64,000 bases of DNA from Caulobacter sp. Root343. GTDB lineage: Bacteria > Pseudomonadota > Alphaproteobacteria > Caulobacterales > Caulobacteraceae. A model generated the notes under the pieces. That model ran no database searches. It had not been told where the DNA came from and was given only the letters and a program-made list of their open reading frames with translations. A program made the translations under genes and the position numbers. The DNA lies in contig NZ_LMDF01000012.1 in NCBI RefSeq assembly GCF_001425745.1, positions 335-64,334 of the forward strand. The letters run 5' to 3'. This document shows, one piece after another, positions 54,853 to 63,926 of the stretch. Within the stretch, counting starts at the first letter, position 1. Every line of letters begins with the position of its first letter.

Positions 54853-55611
54853 TTAGAGCGCCCAGCCCTGGTGCAGGGCCGCCACGCCGCCCGTGAAATT
54901 GGTGAAGCTGACCCGCTTGAAGCCGGCCGTCTCCATCATGCCGGCGAAGGTCCGCTGGTCGGGGAACCGGCGGATGCTCTCGACCAGGTACTGATAGGCC
55001 TCGCGGTCTTTGGCGACCCATTCGCCGACCTGCGGAATGACCTTGAAGCTGTAGGCGTCGTAGGCCTTGGCCAGGGCTTCGGTCACCGGCCGTGAGAACT
55101 CCAGGCACAGGAAGCGGCCGCCGGGCTTCAAGACGCGACGCGCCTCGCGCAGGGCCGCGTCGATGTCGGTGACGTTGCGGATGCCGAACGAGATCACATA
55201 GGCGTTGGCGTAGTTGTCCGGCAGGGGCAGGCGTTGGGCGTCGCCGACCGTCCAGGTGATCTCGGGCTCGCCGCCGCGCTCGATGCCGGCGGCGATCATC
55301 TCGGCGTTGTAGTCGATGATGTTGATGGTCGCGTCCGGACCGCCGCGACGTTGCTGGGCGCCGCGCGCCATCTTGGCGAAGCGCCGGGCCATGTCGCCGG
55401 TGCCGCCGGCGCAGTCGATGATCACCTCGCCCGGCTGCGGGTTCAGGCGCGCGGCGACGGCGTCCTTCCACAGGCGGTGCACGCCACCGCTCATCAGGTC
55501 GTTCATGATGTCGTAGTTCTTGGCGACGCGGTCGAACACGCCGCGCACCAGGCCGGCCTTCTGAGAGGCGTCGACATCCTTGAAACCGAAGCTGGCGGAG
55601 GTGTTGCTCAT
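54853..55611 (-). CDS. ubiE: Ubiquinone/menaquinone biosynthesis C-methyltransferase UbiE
   Basis: UbiE methylates the quinone ring with SAM. The 252-residue protein has the family signature [21 protein letters not shown] motif [15 protein letters not shown], and the post-I motif PFSFGIRNV-like [10 protein letters not shown], with LCLEFSRP later. Its only neighbour in the same operon is ubiB, the usual partner. Confidence 0.95.
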   Translation of the reverse strand: MSNTSASFGFKDVDASQKAGLVRGVFDRVAKNYDIMNDLMSGGVHRLWKDAVAARLNPQPGEVIIDCAGGTGDMARRFAKMARGAQQRRGGPDATINIIDYNAEMIAAGIERGGEPEITWTVGDAQRLPLPDNYANAYVISFGIRNVTDIDAALREARRVLKPGGRFLCLEFSRPVTEALAKAYDAYSFKVIPQVGEWVAKDREAYQYLVESIRRFPDQRTFAGMMETAGFKRVSFTNFTGGVAALHQGWAL

Positions 55612-55681
55612 GACGTCTTTCGGCCGCGCTCTCTATATGAACGTTCGCTATTAGCCCGCGTCCCCCGCCGAAGGAACACCC

Positions 55682-56545
55682 TTGCCCGAATTGCCCGAAG
55701 TCGAGACGGTCCGCCGGGGCCTGGAGCCGGTGCTGGCCGGCGCCCGCCTGTCGCGCGTCCGCGCCAATCGCCCCGACCTGCGCTTCCCGTTGCCCGAGGG
55801 GTTCGTCCAGCGGCTGGCGGGCGCGAAGATCCTGCGCCTGGACCGCCGAGCCAAATATATCCTGGCCCCGCTGGACCGGGGCGACACCCTGGTCATGCAC
55901 CTGGGGATGACCGGTCGCTTCGAGATCGCCGCGCCCGAGGGAACGGTCCGTCCGGGGGAGTTCGCGCGCGAGGTCAAGCCCGACGACAAGCACGCCCACG
56001 TGGTCTTCGAGACCGAAGCGGGCGCGACCATCACCTATTACGACCCCCGCCGGTTCGGATTCATGGACCTGATCGCCACCGACCGGGTCGACCGCCATCC
56101 CTGGTTCGCGGCCATGGGCCCCGAGCCGCTGGGCGACGGCTTCGACGTCAAGACCTTGGAAAAGGCCTTCGCGAACCGCAAGCAAGGACCCAAGACCCTG
56201 CTGCTGGACCAGCGCACCGTGGCGGGGCTCGGCAATATATATGTGTGCGAAGCCCTGCACCGGGCCCACATCTCGCCGTTCAAGCCCTCGGGCGAGATCG
56301 CCAAGAAGCGCTTGAGTCCGCTGACCACGGCGATCAAGGAGGTCCTGGCCGAGGCCGTCGAGGTGGGCGGCTCGACCCTGAAGGACTTCGCCGCCGCCGA
56401 CGGGGCCCTGGGCTATTTCCAGCACCGCTTCCGTGTCTATGACCGGGAAGGCGAGCCCTGCCCGACGCCGGGCTGCAAGGGCGTGATCGCCCGCGAGGTC
56501 CAGGCCGGACGCTCGACCTTCTTCTGTCCCGTTTGCCAGGTCTGA
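55682..56545 (+). CDS. mutM: Formamidopyrimidine-DNA glycosylase
   Basis: MutM (Fpg) excises 8-oxoguanine opposite C. The 287-residue protein starts PELPEVE with the catalytic Pro after the initiator Met, has the H2TH domain LGNIYVCEALHRA, and a C-terminal zinc finger Cys-X4-Cys...Cys-X2-Cys (CPTPGC ... CPVC). The start codon is TTG. It is divergent from ubiE by 70 bases. Confidence 0.95.
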   Translation: MPELPEVETVRRGLEPVLAGARLSRVRANRPDLRFPLPEGFVQRLAGAKILRLDRRAKYILAPLDRGDTLVMHLGMTGRFEIAAPEGTVRPGEFAREVKPDDKHAHVVFETEAGATITYYDPRRFGFMDLIATDRVDRHPWFAAMGPEPLGDGFDVKTLEKAFANRKQGPKTLLLDQRTVAGLGNIYVCEALHRAHISPFKPSGEIAKKRLSPLTTAIKEVLAEAVEVGGSTLKDFAAADGALGYFQHRFRVYDREGEPCPTPGCKGVIAREVQAGRSTFFCPVCQV

Positions 56546-56559
56546 GTTAGGCTCTCCGT

Positions 56560-56751
56560 ATGAGCGACCCGAACGACATCGCACCTGGTCCCGCCCAGGA
56601 TCACGACGACGAAACCCCGATGCAGCGAGCCCTGCGCCTGAAGCAGGCGGCGCTCGACGCTCGGCCGAAGGCGCCGCGAGGCGGCCGCTTCCAGCGCCAG
56701 CAGGCCAGCCGCGTCGCCACCGGCAATTCCAGACCTTGGGGGCAACGCTGA
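56560..56751 (+). CDS. Small hypothetical protein, 63 residues
   Basis: A short polar protein with an acidic first third (SDPNDIAPGPAQDHDDE), a short predicted helix (MQRALRLKQAALDA) and a basic, Arg/Gln-rich tail. I recognise no family. It starts 14 bases after mutM with an ATG, and its stop overlaps the DUF3606 start (TGATG), so the three genes are packed as one unit. Confidence 0.6.
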   Translation: MSDPNDIAPGPAQDHDDETPMQRALRLKQAALDARPKAPRGGRFQRQQASRVATGNSRPWGQR

Positions 56752-56933
56752 TGGCTGGCCTCAAGGACAAGCGCGGCTTCATCGACAAGGACCGGCTGGA
56801 CCTCTCCGAGCGCCAGGCCGTCGAATACTGGATGAAGCGCTGGGGCGTGACCCGCGACCAGATCACCGCCGCCCACCGGAAGGTCGGCCGGATGACCAAG
56901 GACATCGCCGCCGAACTCGGCAAGAAGCGCTGA
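56751..56933 (+). CDS. DUF3606 family protein
   Basis: A 60-residue protein whose core DRLDLSERQAVEYWMKRW plus GVTRDQITAAHRKVG matches DUF3606, a small basic domain found in many proteobacteria, of unknown function. The ATG at 56751 overlaps the previous stop. No membrane segment is visible. Confidence 0.8.
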   Translation: MAGLKDKRGFIDKDRLDLSERQAVEYWMKRWGVTRDQITAAHRKVGRMTKDIAAELGKKR

Positions 56934-57014
56934 GGCCGGATCGCCGATAGCCCGAGGGCTCCCCAACGGCGCGCGCCTCTCTATAAAGGCGACGCTGAAG
57001 CAGGAGACCCGCCG

Positions 57015-57803
57015 ATGGCCGACTACCAGACCCTGATCGTCGAGGCGCCCGAGGCCGCGCCCGGCGTGACCCTGATCCGCCTGAACCGGCCTGAGGCGCT
57101 GAACGCCCTCAATACCCAATTGCTCGGCGAGCTGGCCCAGGTCCTGGCGGCGGCGGAAGCCGACGATGGCGTCGGGTGCATCGTGCTGACGGGCTCGGCC
57201 AAGGCCTTCGCCGCCGGCGCCGACATCAAGGAGATGTCGGACAAGACCTACGCCCAGATGTTCAAGGCCGACTTCTTCACCGCCGGCGCGCGGGCGATCG
57301 AGCAATGCCGCAAGCCGATCATCGCCGCCGTCTCCGGCTACGCCTTGGGCGGCGGCTGCGAGCTGGCCATGATGTGCGACTTCATCCTGGCCGCCGACAC
57401 GGCCAAGTTCGGCCAGCCGGAGATCAATCTGGGCGTCGCCCCCGGCATCGGCGGCACTCAGCGCCTGACCCGCTTCGTCGGCAAGTCCAAGGCCATGGAC
57501 ATGATCCTGACGGGCCGGATGATGGACGCCGCCGAGGCCGAGCGTTCAGGCCTGGTGTCGCGGATCTTCCCGGCCGACGCCCTGATCGACGAGGCCTTGG
57601 CTGTCGCCGCCAAGATCGCCGGCCAGTCGCCGCTGGCGGTGGCGATGAACAAGGAGCTGGTCGAGGCCGCCTACGAGACGACCCTGACGACCGGGATCGC
57701 CCTGGAGCGCCGGCTGTTCCATTCGCTGTTCGCGTTCGACGACCAGAAGGAAGGCATGTCGGCCTTCGTCGAGAAGCGGAAGCCGGCGTTCAAGGGGACG
57801 TGA
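57015..57803 (+). CDS. Enoyl-CoA hydratase
   Basis: The 262-residue crotonase-fold protein hydrates 2-enoyl-CoA in beta-oxidation. It has [13 protein letters not shown], the oxyanion-hole [14 protein letters not shown] and the active-site [14 protein letters not shown] with the second Glu in the [15 protein letters not shown] segment. These features match short-chain enoyl-CoA hydratases (PaaF/FadB-hydratase type). Which acyl chain it prefers cannot be read. It ends 147 bases before rpsT. Confidence 0.9.
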   Translation: MADYQTLIVEAPEAAPGVTLIRLNRPEALNALNTQLLGELAQVLAAAEADDGVGCIVLTGSAKAFAAGADIKEMSDKTYAQMFKADFFTAGARAIEQCRKPIIAAVSGYALGGGCELAMMCDFILAADTAKFGQPEINLGVAPGIGGTQRLTRFVGKSKAMDMILTGRMMDAAEAERSGLVSRIFPADALIDEALAVAAKIAGQSPLAVAMNKELVEAAYETTLTTGIALERRLFHSLFAFDDQKEGMSAFVEKRKPAFKGT

Positions 57804-57950
57804 TCCGCCGCTAATCGATTGCGTCACGATGGTCCGCGGGATTTCGCCTGTGGACCGTTGACCACGGCCAGCGCTTCCCGTATATCCGCGCGCTCGATTT
57901 CCTCTGCTTCGCGGCTGCCCGCGCGGCTGTCCGCATTGAAGGTCCGACCT

Positions 57951-58226
57951 ATGGCCAATAATCCCGGCGCCAAGAAAGCGATCCGCAAGATCGCTCGCCG
58001 CACCGAAGTGAACACCGCTCGTCGCTCGCGCGTGCGCACCTTCCTGCGCAAGTTCGAAGACGCGATCGCCAAGGGTGACGTCGCCGTCGCCAAGGCCGCT
58101 TTCGTCGAGGCTCAATCGGAGCTGATGCGCGCGGTTTCCAAGGGCGTCGTTCACCCGAACACGGGCTCGCGCAAGGTCTCGCGCCTGGCCGCTCGCCTGA
58201 AGAAGCTGGATAAGGCCGCGGCCTAG
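57951..58226 (+). CDS. rpsT: 30S ribosomal protein S20
   Basis: S20 binds 16S rRNA in the small subunit body. The 91-residue protein is highly basic, starts [20 protein letters not shown], and has the characteristic helical [14 protein letters not shown] and [16 protein letters not shown] near the C-terminus. rpsT immediately upstream of dnaA is the known Caulobacter order. A terminator lies 53 bases downstream. Confidence 0.96.
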   Translation: MANNPGAKKAIRKIARRTEVNTARRSRVRTFLRKFEDAIAKGDVAVAKAAFVEAQSELMRAVSKGVVHPNTGSRKVSRLAARLKKLDKAAA

Positions 58227-58626
58227 TCCAGAATTCGGACGAACGGCGTTCGTCTAGGGAATTCAAGTATTTACAGAAGCCGGTCAGGTTCGCCTGGCCG
58301 GCTTTTGCTTTGAATCCAACGTTCTGTTCCTCACGTTGCAATCTGTGATCTGAGGGGTTGGCTTCACTATTCCCTTGCCAGGCGAGGGGGTCTCGCGAGT
58401 CAACAGAAATATCCGCGATCGGACGCAAGTTTTCCGTTTGACCGGCGGGGTCCGCTGGCTAGTTTAAGCGTCTCAGCGCTTCTCCAGTCTTGAACGAAAC
58501 AAGGCGGCGGCGGACCCATTGCGGTCGCCGGGTAAGAACCTGTGTGTGCTGAGAAGACGGCCGTACGCCATGGGGGGTGGGCGGCTGATTGGTTGCGGCG
58601 GTTGTTTTGTACGAGGCGGTGGACGA
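58227..58626 (+). promoter_or_regulatory. dnaA promoter and long 5' leader
   Basis: After the rpsT terminator, a plausible promoter is TTGACC at 58438-58443, a 16-base spacer and TAGTTT at 58460-58465. It predicts transcription from about 58472 and so a leader of about 155 bases, in line with the long dnaA leader of Caulobacter that controls translation. GANTC sites lie at 58312-58316 and 58397-58401; CcrM methylation state is known to affect dnaA transcription. A frame stays open in the leader but has no DnaA similarity. Confidence 0.65.
58279..58309 (+). terminator. Terminator after rpsT
   Basis: GCCGGTCAGG and CCTGGCCGGC (one G-U pair) form a 10-bp stem with a TTCG loop, followed by TTTTGCTTT. 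Confidence 0.85.
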
Positions 58627-60099
58627 ATGACGATGAAGGGCGGGGTGGCCAGCCAGGACTTCTCGGCGGCGATTTCGACGGCGGCTTGCGAGCCGGCCGC
58701 GATCGTGTGGTCGAAGGTGTGCGTGGCGTTGAAACGCGAGTTGGGCGACGCGGCCTTTGGGTCGTGGATCGCACCGGCGATGCTGCGTGAGGCCGCGACC
58801 GGCGACGTCGTGCTGGTGACGCCGACGGGCATCGCCCGTGACTGGGTCCGCCGCAGCGCCTGGCGCCGTATCGGCGAGCTGTGGTCGGCCAACGATCCGA
58901 CCGGCCGTCGCATCGACCTGAAGTCGCGCCTGGAGTTCGAGGCCGCGCAGGTCGGTTCCGGCGTCGCCTATGTCGACGCCCCCAAGGCCGCCGCCGAGCC
59001 GATCGAGATCGTCCTGCCCGTATCCAGCGACGCGCCGGCGCCGAGCGCCAAGTCGCCGCGCACCCAGGGCCTGCAGGAACGCTTCACCTTCGAGACCTTC
59101 GTCCCGGGTCCCGCCAACGAATTCGCCCATGCCGTGGCGCGCCGGATCGCCAACTGGGCCGACGGCCACTTCAATCCCGTGCTGTTCCACGGCCCCTACG
59201 GCTTCGGCAAAACCCACCTGCTGAACGCCCTGGCGTGGGAAGCCATGCGCAACGCGCCGGAAAAGCGCGTGGTCTATCTGACCGCCGAGCGCTTCCTGTC
59301 GACCTTCGTGCGCGCCCTGATGGATCGCCAGACGGCGGCCTTCAAGGAAGAGCTGCGCGCCGCCGATCTGCTGATCATCGACGACGTCCACTTCATCGCC
59401 GGCAAGCAGTCGACCCAGGAAGAGCTGTTCCACACGCTCACCGCTCTGGTCGAGGAAGGCCGCCGGGTCGTGTTCTCGTCGGACCGTCCGCCGTCGGCCA
59501 TGACCGAGATGGACGCCCACCTGCGCTCGCACCTGTCGGCGGGCCTGGTCTGCGGCCTGGAACCGGCCGACCGCTCGCTGCGCCTGGGCATCCTGGAGCG
59601 CAAAATCCAGACCCTGTCGGCCGCCCACGGCTTCGAGCCGACCATGCGTCCGGACGTGCTGCAGTTCCTGGCCGACCGCTTCACCGACAGCGTCCGCGAG
59701 CTGGAAGGCGCGCTGAACACCCTGTCGGCCCGCGCCGGCGAAGGCCTGTCGCGCATGACCCTCGATGAGGTCCAGGCGATCCTGCGGCCGCACCTGCGGT
59801 CGGGCGAGAAGCGCATCACCATCGACGACATCCAGAAGGCCACGTCCGAGCACTACGGCATGAAGCAGGCCGACCTACTCAGCGAGCGCCGCAACCGCGC
59901 CGTGGCTCGTCCGCGCCAGGCCGCCATGTGGCTGGCCAAGCAATTGACCACCCGATCGCTGCCGGACATCGGCCGCCGCTTCGGGGGCCGCGACCACACC
60001 ACCGTCCTGCACGCCGTGCGCCGGATCGAGGCCCTGCGCGCCGAGGACAGCGCCCTGAACCACGACCTGGAAGTCATCACGCGCAAGCTGCGCGGCTAG
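58627..60099 (+). CDS. dnaA: Chromosomal replication initiator protein DnaA
   Basis: DnaA-ATP opens the origin. The 490-residue protein has domain I (about 1-100), a linker, the AAA+ domain III with Walker A GPYGFGKTHLL and Walker B LLIIDDVHF, and the C-terminal DNA-binding domain IV with RPRQAAMWLAKQLTTRSLPD and the signature GGRDHTTVLHAVRRIE. I start at the ATG at 58627, which gives the TMKGGVASQDFSAAI opening of Caulobacter DnaA. The gene lies 54 kb from Cori here. Confidence 0.97.
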   Translation: MTMKGGVASQDFSAAISTAACEPAAIVWSKVCVALKRELGDAAFGSWIAPAMLREAATGDVVLVTPTGIARDWVRRSAWRRIGELWSANDPTGRRIDLKSRLEFEAAQVGSGVAYVDAPKAAAEPIEIVLPVSSDAPAPSAKSPRTQGLQERFTFETFVPGPANEFAHAVARRIANWADGHFNPVLFHGPYGFGKTHLLNALAWEAMRNAPEKRVVYLTAERFLSTFVRALMDRQTAAFKEELRAADLLIIDDVHFIAGKQSTQEELFHTLTALVEEGRRVVFSSDRPPSAMTEMDAHLRSHLSAGLVCGLEPADRSLRLGILERKIQTLSAAHGFEPTMRPDVLQFLADRFTDSVRELEGALNTLSARAGEGLSRMTLDEVQAILRPHLRSGEKRITIDDIQKATSEHYGMKQADLLSERRNRAVARPRQAAMWLAKQLTTRSLPDIGRRFGGRDHTTVLHAVRRIEALRAEDSALNHDLEVITRKLRG

Positions 60100-60142
60100 C
60101 TTGGGCGAGGCCGGGACACCGGTTTCCTAGGTTGAATTGGAA

Positions 60143-60172
60143 GGGGGCTGCTCGAAAGGGCGGCCCTTTTTC
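60143..60172 (+). terminator. Terminator after dnaA
   Basis: A GGGCTGC stem, with one G-U pair, and a TCGAAA-containing loop are followed by TTTTT. Confidence 0.75.
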
Positions 60173-60188
60173 ATATGTCTCAAATCCA

Positions 60189-60292
60189 TGTCATCCCGGC
60201 CGTAGCGCGTTAGCGCGGAGAGCCGGGACCCAGGGCAACCGCACGGGGCTTGGCCCTTGGGTTCCCGGGTCGGCTACGCCGCCCTGATGACA
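60189..60292. repeat. Palindromic intergenic repeat element between dnaA and alkB
   Basis: The element starts TGTCATC and ends GATGACA, with internal CCGGGA-type inverted repeats (GAGAGCCGGGACCCA and GGGTTCCCGGGTCGGCT). This is the layout of a common alphaproteobacterial palindromic repeat found between convergent genes. It would form a long hairpin in RNA from either side. No coding potential. Confidence 0.78.
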
Positions 60293-60310
60293 AGTGTAGG
60301 GCGCCGAAAT

Positions 60311-60928
60311 TCAAGCCGGCCGCGCTCGCCGCAGCGTCAGATTGATCCGCCCTCCGCCTGGAACCAGCCCCGACGACCCGGCCAGGATCCGGTCCACGCC
60401 ATGGAAAGCCAGCCGCGCGGGTCCCGAGAGCCGGCACACGTCCCCCGAGCTCAGTTTCAAGCTCCGCGTCGGGTCCTTGCGGCCAGTCCCGCCGATCCGG
60501 AACATCGCCGTGTCGCCCAGCGAGATCGACAGCACCGGAAAGGCCGGGTCGGCCTCGTCGCGGTCCTGGTGCAGGCCCATGCGCGCGTCGCCGCGATAGA
60601 GGTTGATCAGGCACGAGTCCGGCGGTGTCTCCGGATCGCCGAGCTTGGCCCACAGGTCCAGCAGCGCGGGCGGCATCGCCGGCCAGGCCGCGCCCGTGCC
60701 CGGATGGCGATCGGCGTAGCGGTAGCCGGTTGGATCGCTGGTCCAGCCCAAAGGGCCGAAAGCGGTCATGGCCACGCTCATCGCCTTGCCATAGGCCGTG
60801 CCGTAGTGGGCGAAGGGCGCGGCGTCGGCGGCGGCCATGACGGCGTCGACCAAAGCCGTCTGGGCTGCGGGGTCCAGAAACCCAGGCCAGAGGTCGAAAC
60901 CGGGAACAACGGTCAGTGATTGAAACAT
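60311..60928 (-). CDS. alkB: Alpha-ketoglutarate-dependent DNA dioxygenase AlkB
   Basis: AlkB oxidatively removes 1-methyladenine and 3-methylcytosine lesions. The 205-residue protein has the iron-binding HQDRDE (His and Asp) and the distal His in FHGVDR, and the 2-oxoglutarate-binding Arg in GRINLTLRRA, all matching AlkB. It is convergent with dnaA. No ada gene is adjacent. Confidence 0.93.
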   Translation of the reverse strand: MFQSLTVVPGFDLWPGFLDPAAQTALVDAVMAAADAAPFAHYGTAYGKAMSVAMTAFGPLGWTSDPTGYRYADRHPGTGAAWPAMPPALLDLWAKLGDPETPPDSCLINLYRGDARMGLHQDRDEADPAFPVLSISLGDTAMFRIGGTGRKDPTRSLKLSSGDVCRLSGPARLAFHGVDRILAGSSGLVPGGGRINLTLRRARPA

Positions 60929-61021
60929 TGCTGAAATTTAACGCGCGGCATAGGGACGAAAGGTGTTGGTTTGCGCCGCCGGCTGAGGGGGCCGGACAAT
61001 TTTTCCATATTAGGACCGAAC

Positions 61022-63697
61022 ATGCGTCGTCTTATGTCCTCCGCGGCCATGGCCGTGATTTTGTTGGCCGCCGGGAGCGTTTCCGCCGCCCCGGCCGCCA
61101 AGGCCAAGTCGAAGCCGGCGACCACCGCTTCGATGGGCTCCAAGGGCGCGACCTTCGCGACCGTGACGAGCCAGCTGCCGCGCAATGTCCGGCCTTCGCA
61201 CTATGATCTGGCGTTCACGCCCGACGCCGACAAGCTGACCTTCACCGCCAAGGTCAAGATCGCCATCGAGGTGATCGAGCCGACCGCCACCGTGACCTTG
61301 CAGGCCGCGGACCTGACCTTCGCCAAGGCGGAGATCGCGGGTGTCGGTGCGGCGAAGATCAAGGTGGACGAAGACGCCCAGACCGCCGCCTTCACGTTCG
61401 CCAAGCCGCTGGCCAAGGGCAAGTACGTCCTGTCGATCGATTATGCGGGCAAGATCTACAAGCAGGCGGCCGGCCTGTTCGCCCTCGACTACGAGACCGA
61501 GGCCGGCAAGAAGCGGGCGATCTACACCCAGTTCGAGAACTCCGACGCCCGCCGCTTCATCCCCTCGTGGGACGAGCCGTTCTACAAGGCCACCTACAGC
61601 GTCGAGGCGACGATCCCGACCGGCCAGATGGCGCTGGGCAACATGCCGATCGCCTCGTCCAAGGATCTCGGCGGCGGCAAGACCGTGGTCAGGTTCGCGA
61701 CCTCGCCGAAGATGTCGACCTATCTGCTGTTCTTCGGCCTGGGCGAGTTCGATCGCGCCTCGGTCAAGGCGGCGGGCGCCGACGTCGGCGTGGTGACCAA
61801 GAAGGGCGACATCCCCAAGGCGCAGTTCGCCCTGAAGGCGGCCGCCGACATCCTGCCCTGGTACAACGACTATTTCGGCACGCCCTATCCGCTGCCGGTG
61901 CTGGACAACATCGCCGCCCCGGGCCGCAGCCAGTTTTTCAGCGCCATGGAGAACTGGGGCGCGATCTTCTACTTCGAATACGCCCTGCTGCTGGACCCGA
62001 AGATCTCGACCGAGACCGACAAGCAGAACGTCTTCACCACTGTGGCTCACGAGATGGCCCACCAGTGGTTCGGCGACCTGGTCACCATGGCCTGGTGGGA
62101 CGACCTGTGGCTGAACGAGGGCTTCGCCTCGTGGATGGAAGGCCGGGCGACCGAGCATTTCCACCCCGAGTGGAACGCGGCCCTGACCGCCGTCGGCGGG
62201 CGTGAATACGCCATGGGCCTGGACGCGCTGGCGACCACCCACCCGGTGGTCCAGCACGTCGAGACCGTCGAGCAGGCCAGTCAGGCCTTCGACGGCATCA
62301 CCTACCAGAAGGGCGAGGCCGTGATCCGCATGCTGGAAAGCTATGTGGGCCACGACGCCTGGCGCGACGGCGTGCGCGCCTACATGAAGGCGCACAACCA
62401 CGGCAACACGGTCAGCGACGACCTGTGGAAAGCGGTCGAGGCGGCCGCCAAGAAGCCGATCACCGCCATCGCCCACGACTTCACCCTGCAGCCGGGCGTG
62501 CCGCTGATCACCGTCGACAGCGCGACCTGCGCGGCCGGCAAGACCACCCTGGCCCTGACCCAGGGCGAGTTCAGCAAGGACCTGCCCGACAAGAAGCCGC
62601 TGACCTGGCGCGTTCCCGTCACGGTCAAGGCCCTGGGCGGCGGCGAGGCCAAGACCCTGGTCACGGGCGGCAAGGGCTCGGTCACGGTCGCGGGCTGCGG
62701 CCCGATCGTCGTCAACGCCGGCCAGAGCGGCTACTACCGCGTCCTGTACGGTCCCGAGCGTTTCACCGGCATCGTCCAGAACTTCGCCAAGCTGCCGTCG
62801 ATCGATCAGTTGGGCGTGATGTCCGACGTCTGGTCGATGGGCCTGGCCGGTTACCAGCCGGCCACCGACTTCCTGGAGCTGGCCAAGGCCACGCCGGCCG
62901 ACACCGACCCGCAGGTGCTGTCCAAGGTCGCCGCCACGTTCTCGGCCATCGACGGCTACTACGAAGGCCAGGCCGCCGAGCGCGCCGCGTTCCGCAAGCT
63001 GGCCATCGCCCAGCTGAAGCCGCTGCTGGCCAAGGTGGGCTGGACCGCCAAGGCCGGCGAGCCCGATAATGTCGCCATCCTGCGCGCCGACCTGATCGGA
63101 ACGCTGGGCGGCCTGGGCGACGCCGAGGTGGTGGCCGAGGCCACGCGTCGCTTCGCCGCCGACAAGACCGATCCCAGCGCCATTCCGGGCCCGTTGCGCA
63201 AGACCATCCTGGGCGTCGTGGCCAAGCACGCCGACGCCGCGACCTGGGATACGATCCACGCCCAAGCCCAGGCCGAGAAGACGCCGCTGATCCGCAACCA
63301 GCTGTACACGCTGCTGGCGTCGGCCGAGGACGAGGGCCTGGCCAAGAAGGCCTTGGCGCTGGCCCTGACGACCGAGCCGGGCGAGACCCTGTCCAGCACC
63401 ATGATCTCGAAGGTCGCCCAGAACCATCCGGACATGACCTTCGACTGGGCCGTGGCCAACAAGGACGCGGTCAACAACAAGGTCGACTCCAGCTCGCGCA
63501 CCAAGTTCATCCCCGGCCTGGGGGCCGCCTCGTCGGACCCGGCCACGGCCGACAAGATCATGGCCTATGCCGCGGCCAACCTGGCCGAGGGTTCGCGCAA
63601 GGAAGCCGACAAGGCCGCCGCGGCGGTGGTGAACCGCGCCAAGATCCGCCAGCTGCGCCTGCCGGCGATCACCGCCTGGGTCGCCAAAGCCGGCTAA
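61022..63697 (+). CDS. M1 family aminopeptidase (PepN-like), secreted
   Basis: The 891-residue metallopeptidase has a signal peptide (ending about AVS-AAP, residue 22-24), the exopeptidase motif in FSAMENWGAIFYF, the zinc motif HEMAHQWFGDLV and the third ligand Glu in LWLNEGFASW. A C-terminal helical ERAP1-like domain follows. Export distinguishes it from cytoplasmic PepN of E. coli. I start at the ATG at 61022; a longer frame from 60971 has no signal peptide logic. Confidence 0.92.
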   Translation: MRRLMSSAAMAVILLAAGSVSAAPAAKAKSKPATTASMGSKGATFATVTSQLPRNVRPSHYDLAFTPDADKLTFTAKVKIAIEVIEPTATVTLQAADLTFAKAEIAGVGAAKIKVDEDAQTAAFTFAKPLAKGKYVLSIDYAGKIYKQAAGLFALDYETEAGKKRAIYTQFENSDARRFIPSWDEPFYKATYSVEATIPTGQMALGNMPIASSKDLGGGKTVVRFATSPKMSTYLLFFGLGEFDRASVKAAGADVGVVTKKGDIPKAQFALKAAADILPWYNDYFGTPYPLPVLDNIAAPGRSQFFSAMENWGAIFYFEYALLLDPKISTETDKQNVFTTVAHEMAHQWFGDLVTMAWWDDLWLNEGFASWMEGRATEHFHPEWNAALTAVGGREYAMGLDALATTHPVVQHVETVEQASQAFDGITYQKGEAVIRMLESYVGHDAWRDGVRAYMKAHNHGNTVSDDLWKAVEAAAKKPITAIAHDFTLQPGVPLITVDSATCAAGKTTLALTQGEFSKDLPDKKPLTWRVPVTVKALGGGEAKTLVTGGKGSVTVAGCGPIVVNAGQSGYYRVLYGPERFTGIVQNFAKLPSIDQLGVMSDVWSMGLAGYQPATDFLELAKATPADTDPQVLSKVAATFSAIDGYYEGQAAERAAFRKLAIAQLKPLLAKVGWTAKAGEPDNVAILRADLIGTLGGLGDAEVVAEATRRFAADKTDPSAIPGPLRKTILGVVAKHADAATWDTIHAQAQAEKTPLIRNQLYTLLASAEDEGLAKKALALALTTEPGETLSSTMISKVAQNHPDMTFDWAVANKDAVNNKVDSSSRTKFIPGLGAASSDPATADKIMAYAAANLAEGSRKEADKAAAAVVNRAKIRQLRLPAITAWVAKAG

Positions 63698-63926
63698 ATC
63701 TCGGATAACACGATATCTTTTTAGGCCGCGCTCGAAAGGGTGCGGCCTTTTTTCTGGGTCGGGCTATGAGATTCCCCCTTGTCGCATGGGGTTATGGGCT
63801 TGCGCGCTGACCACCATCCCCCATATCCGCTGCGAAGCGGGGTTGACGGGTTCGTCAACTTCGAACAACGCATTTCGCCCGCTCGACTTTTGTCGGCGAG
63901 CAGAGTGTGGAAACCAACAGTAGAGC
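63698..63926. other. Intergenic stretch after the aminopeptidase
   Basis: Apart from the terminator at 63723-63753, I see no gene. TTGACG at 63843-63848 is a -35-like sequence without a clear -10. The next possible reading frame begins at about 63927. Confidence 0.4.
63723..63753 (+). terminator. Terminator after the M1 aminopeptidase gene
   Basis: AGGCCGC and GCGGCCT form a 7-bp stem, followed by TTTTTT. The loop contains GCTCGAAAGGG, which also occurs in the dnaA terminator. Confidence 0.85.

Noticed and set aside
61010-63427. An 805-codon open frame opposite the M1 aminopeptidase
   Set aside because: It mirrors the aminopeptidase and has low-complexity composition typical of antisense GC-rich frames.
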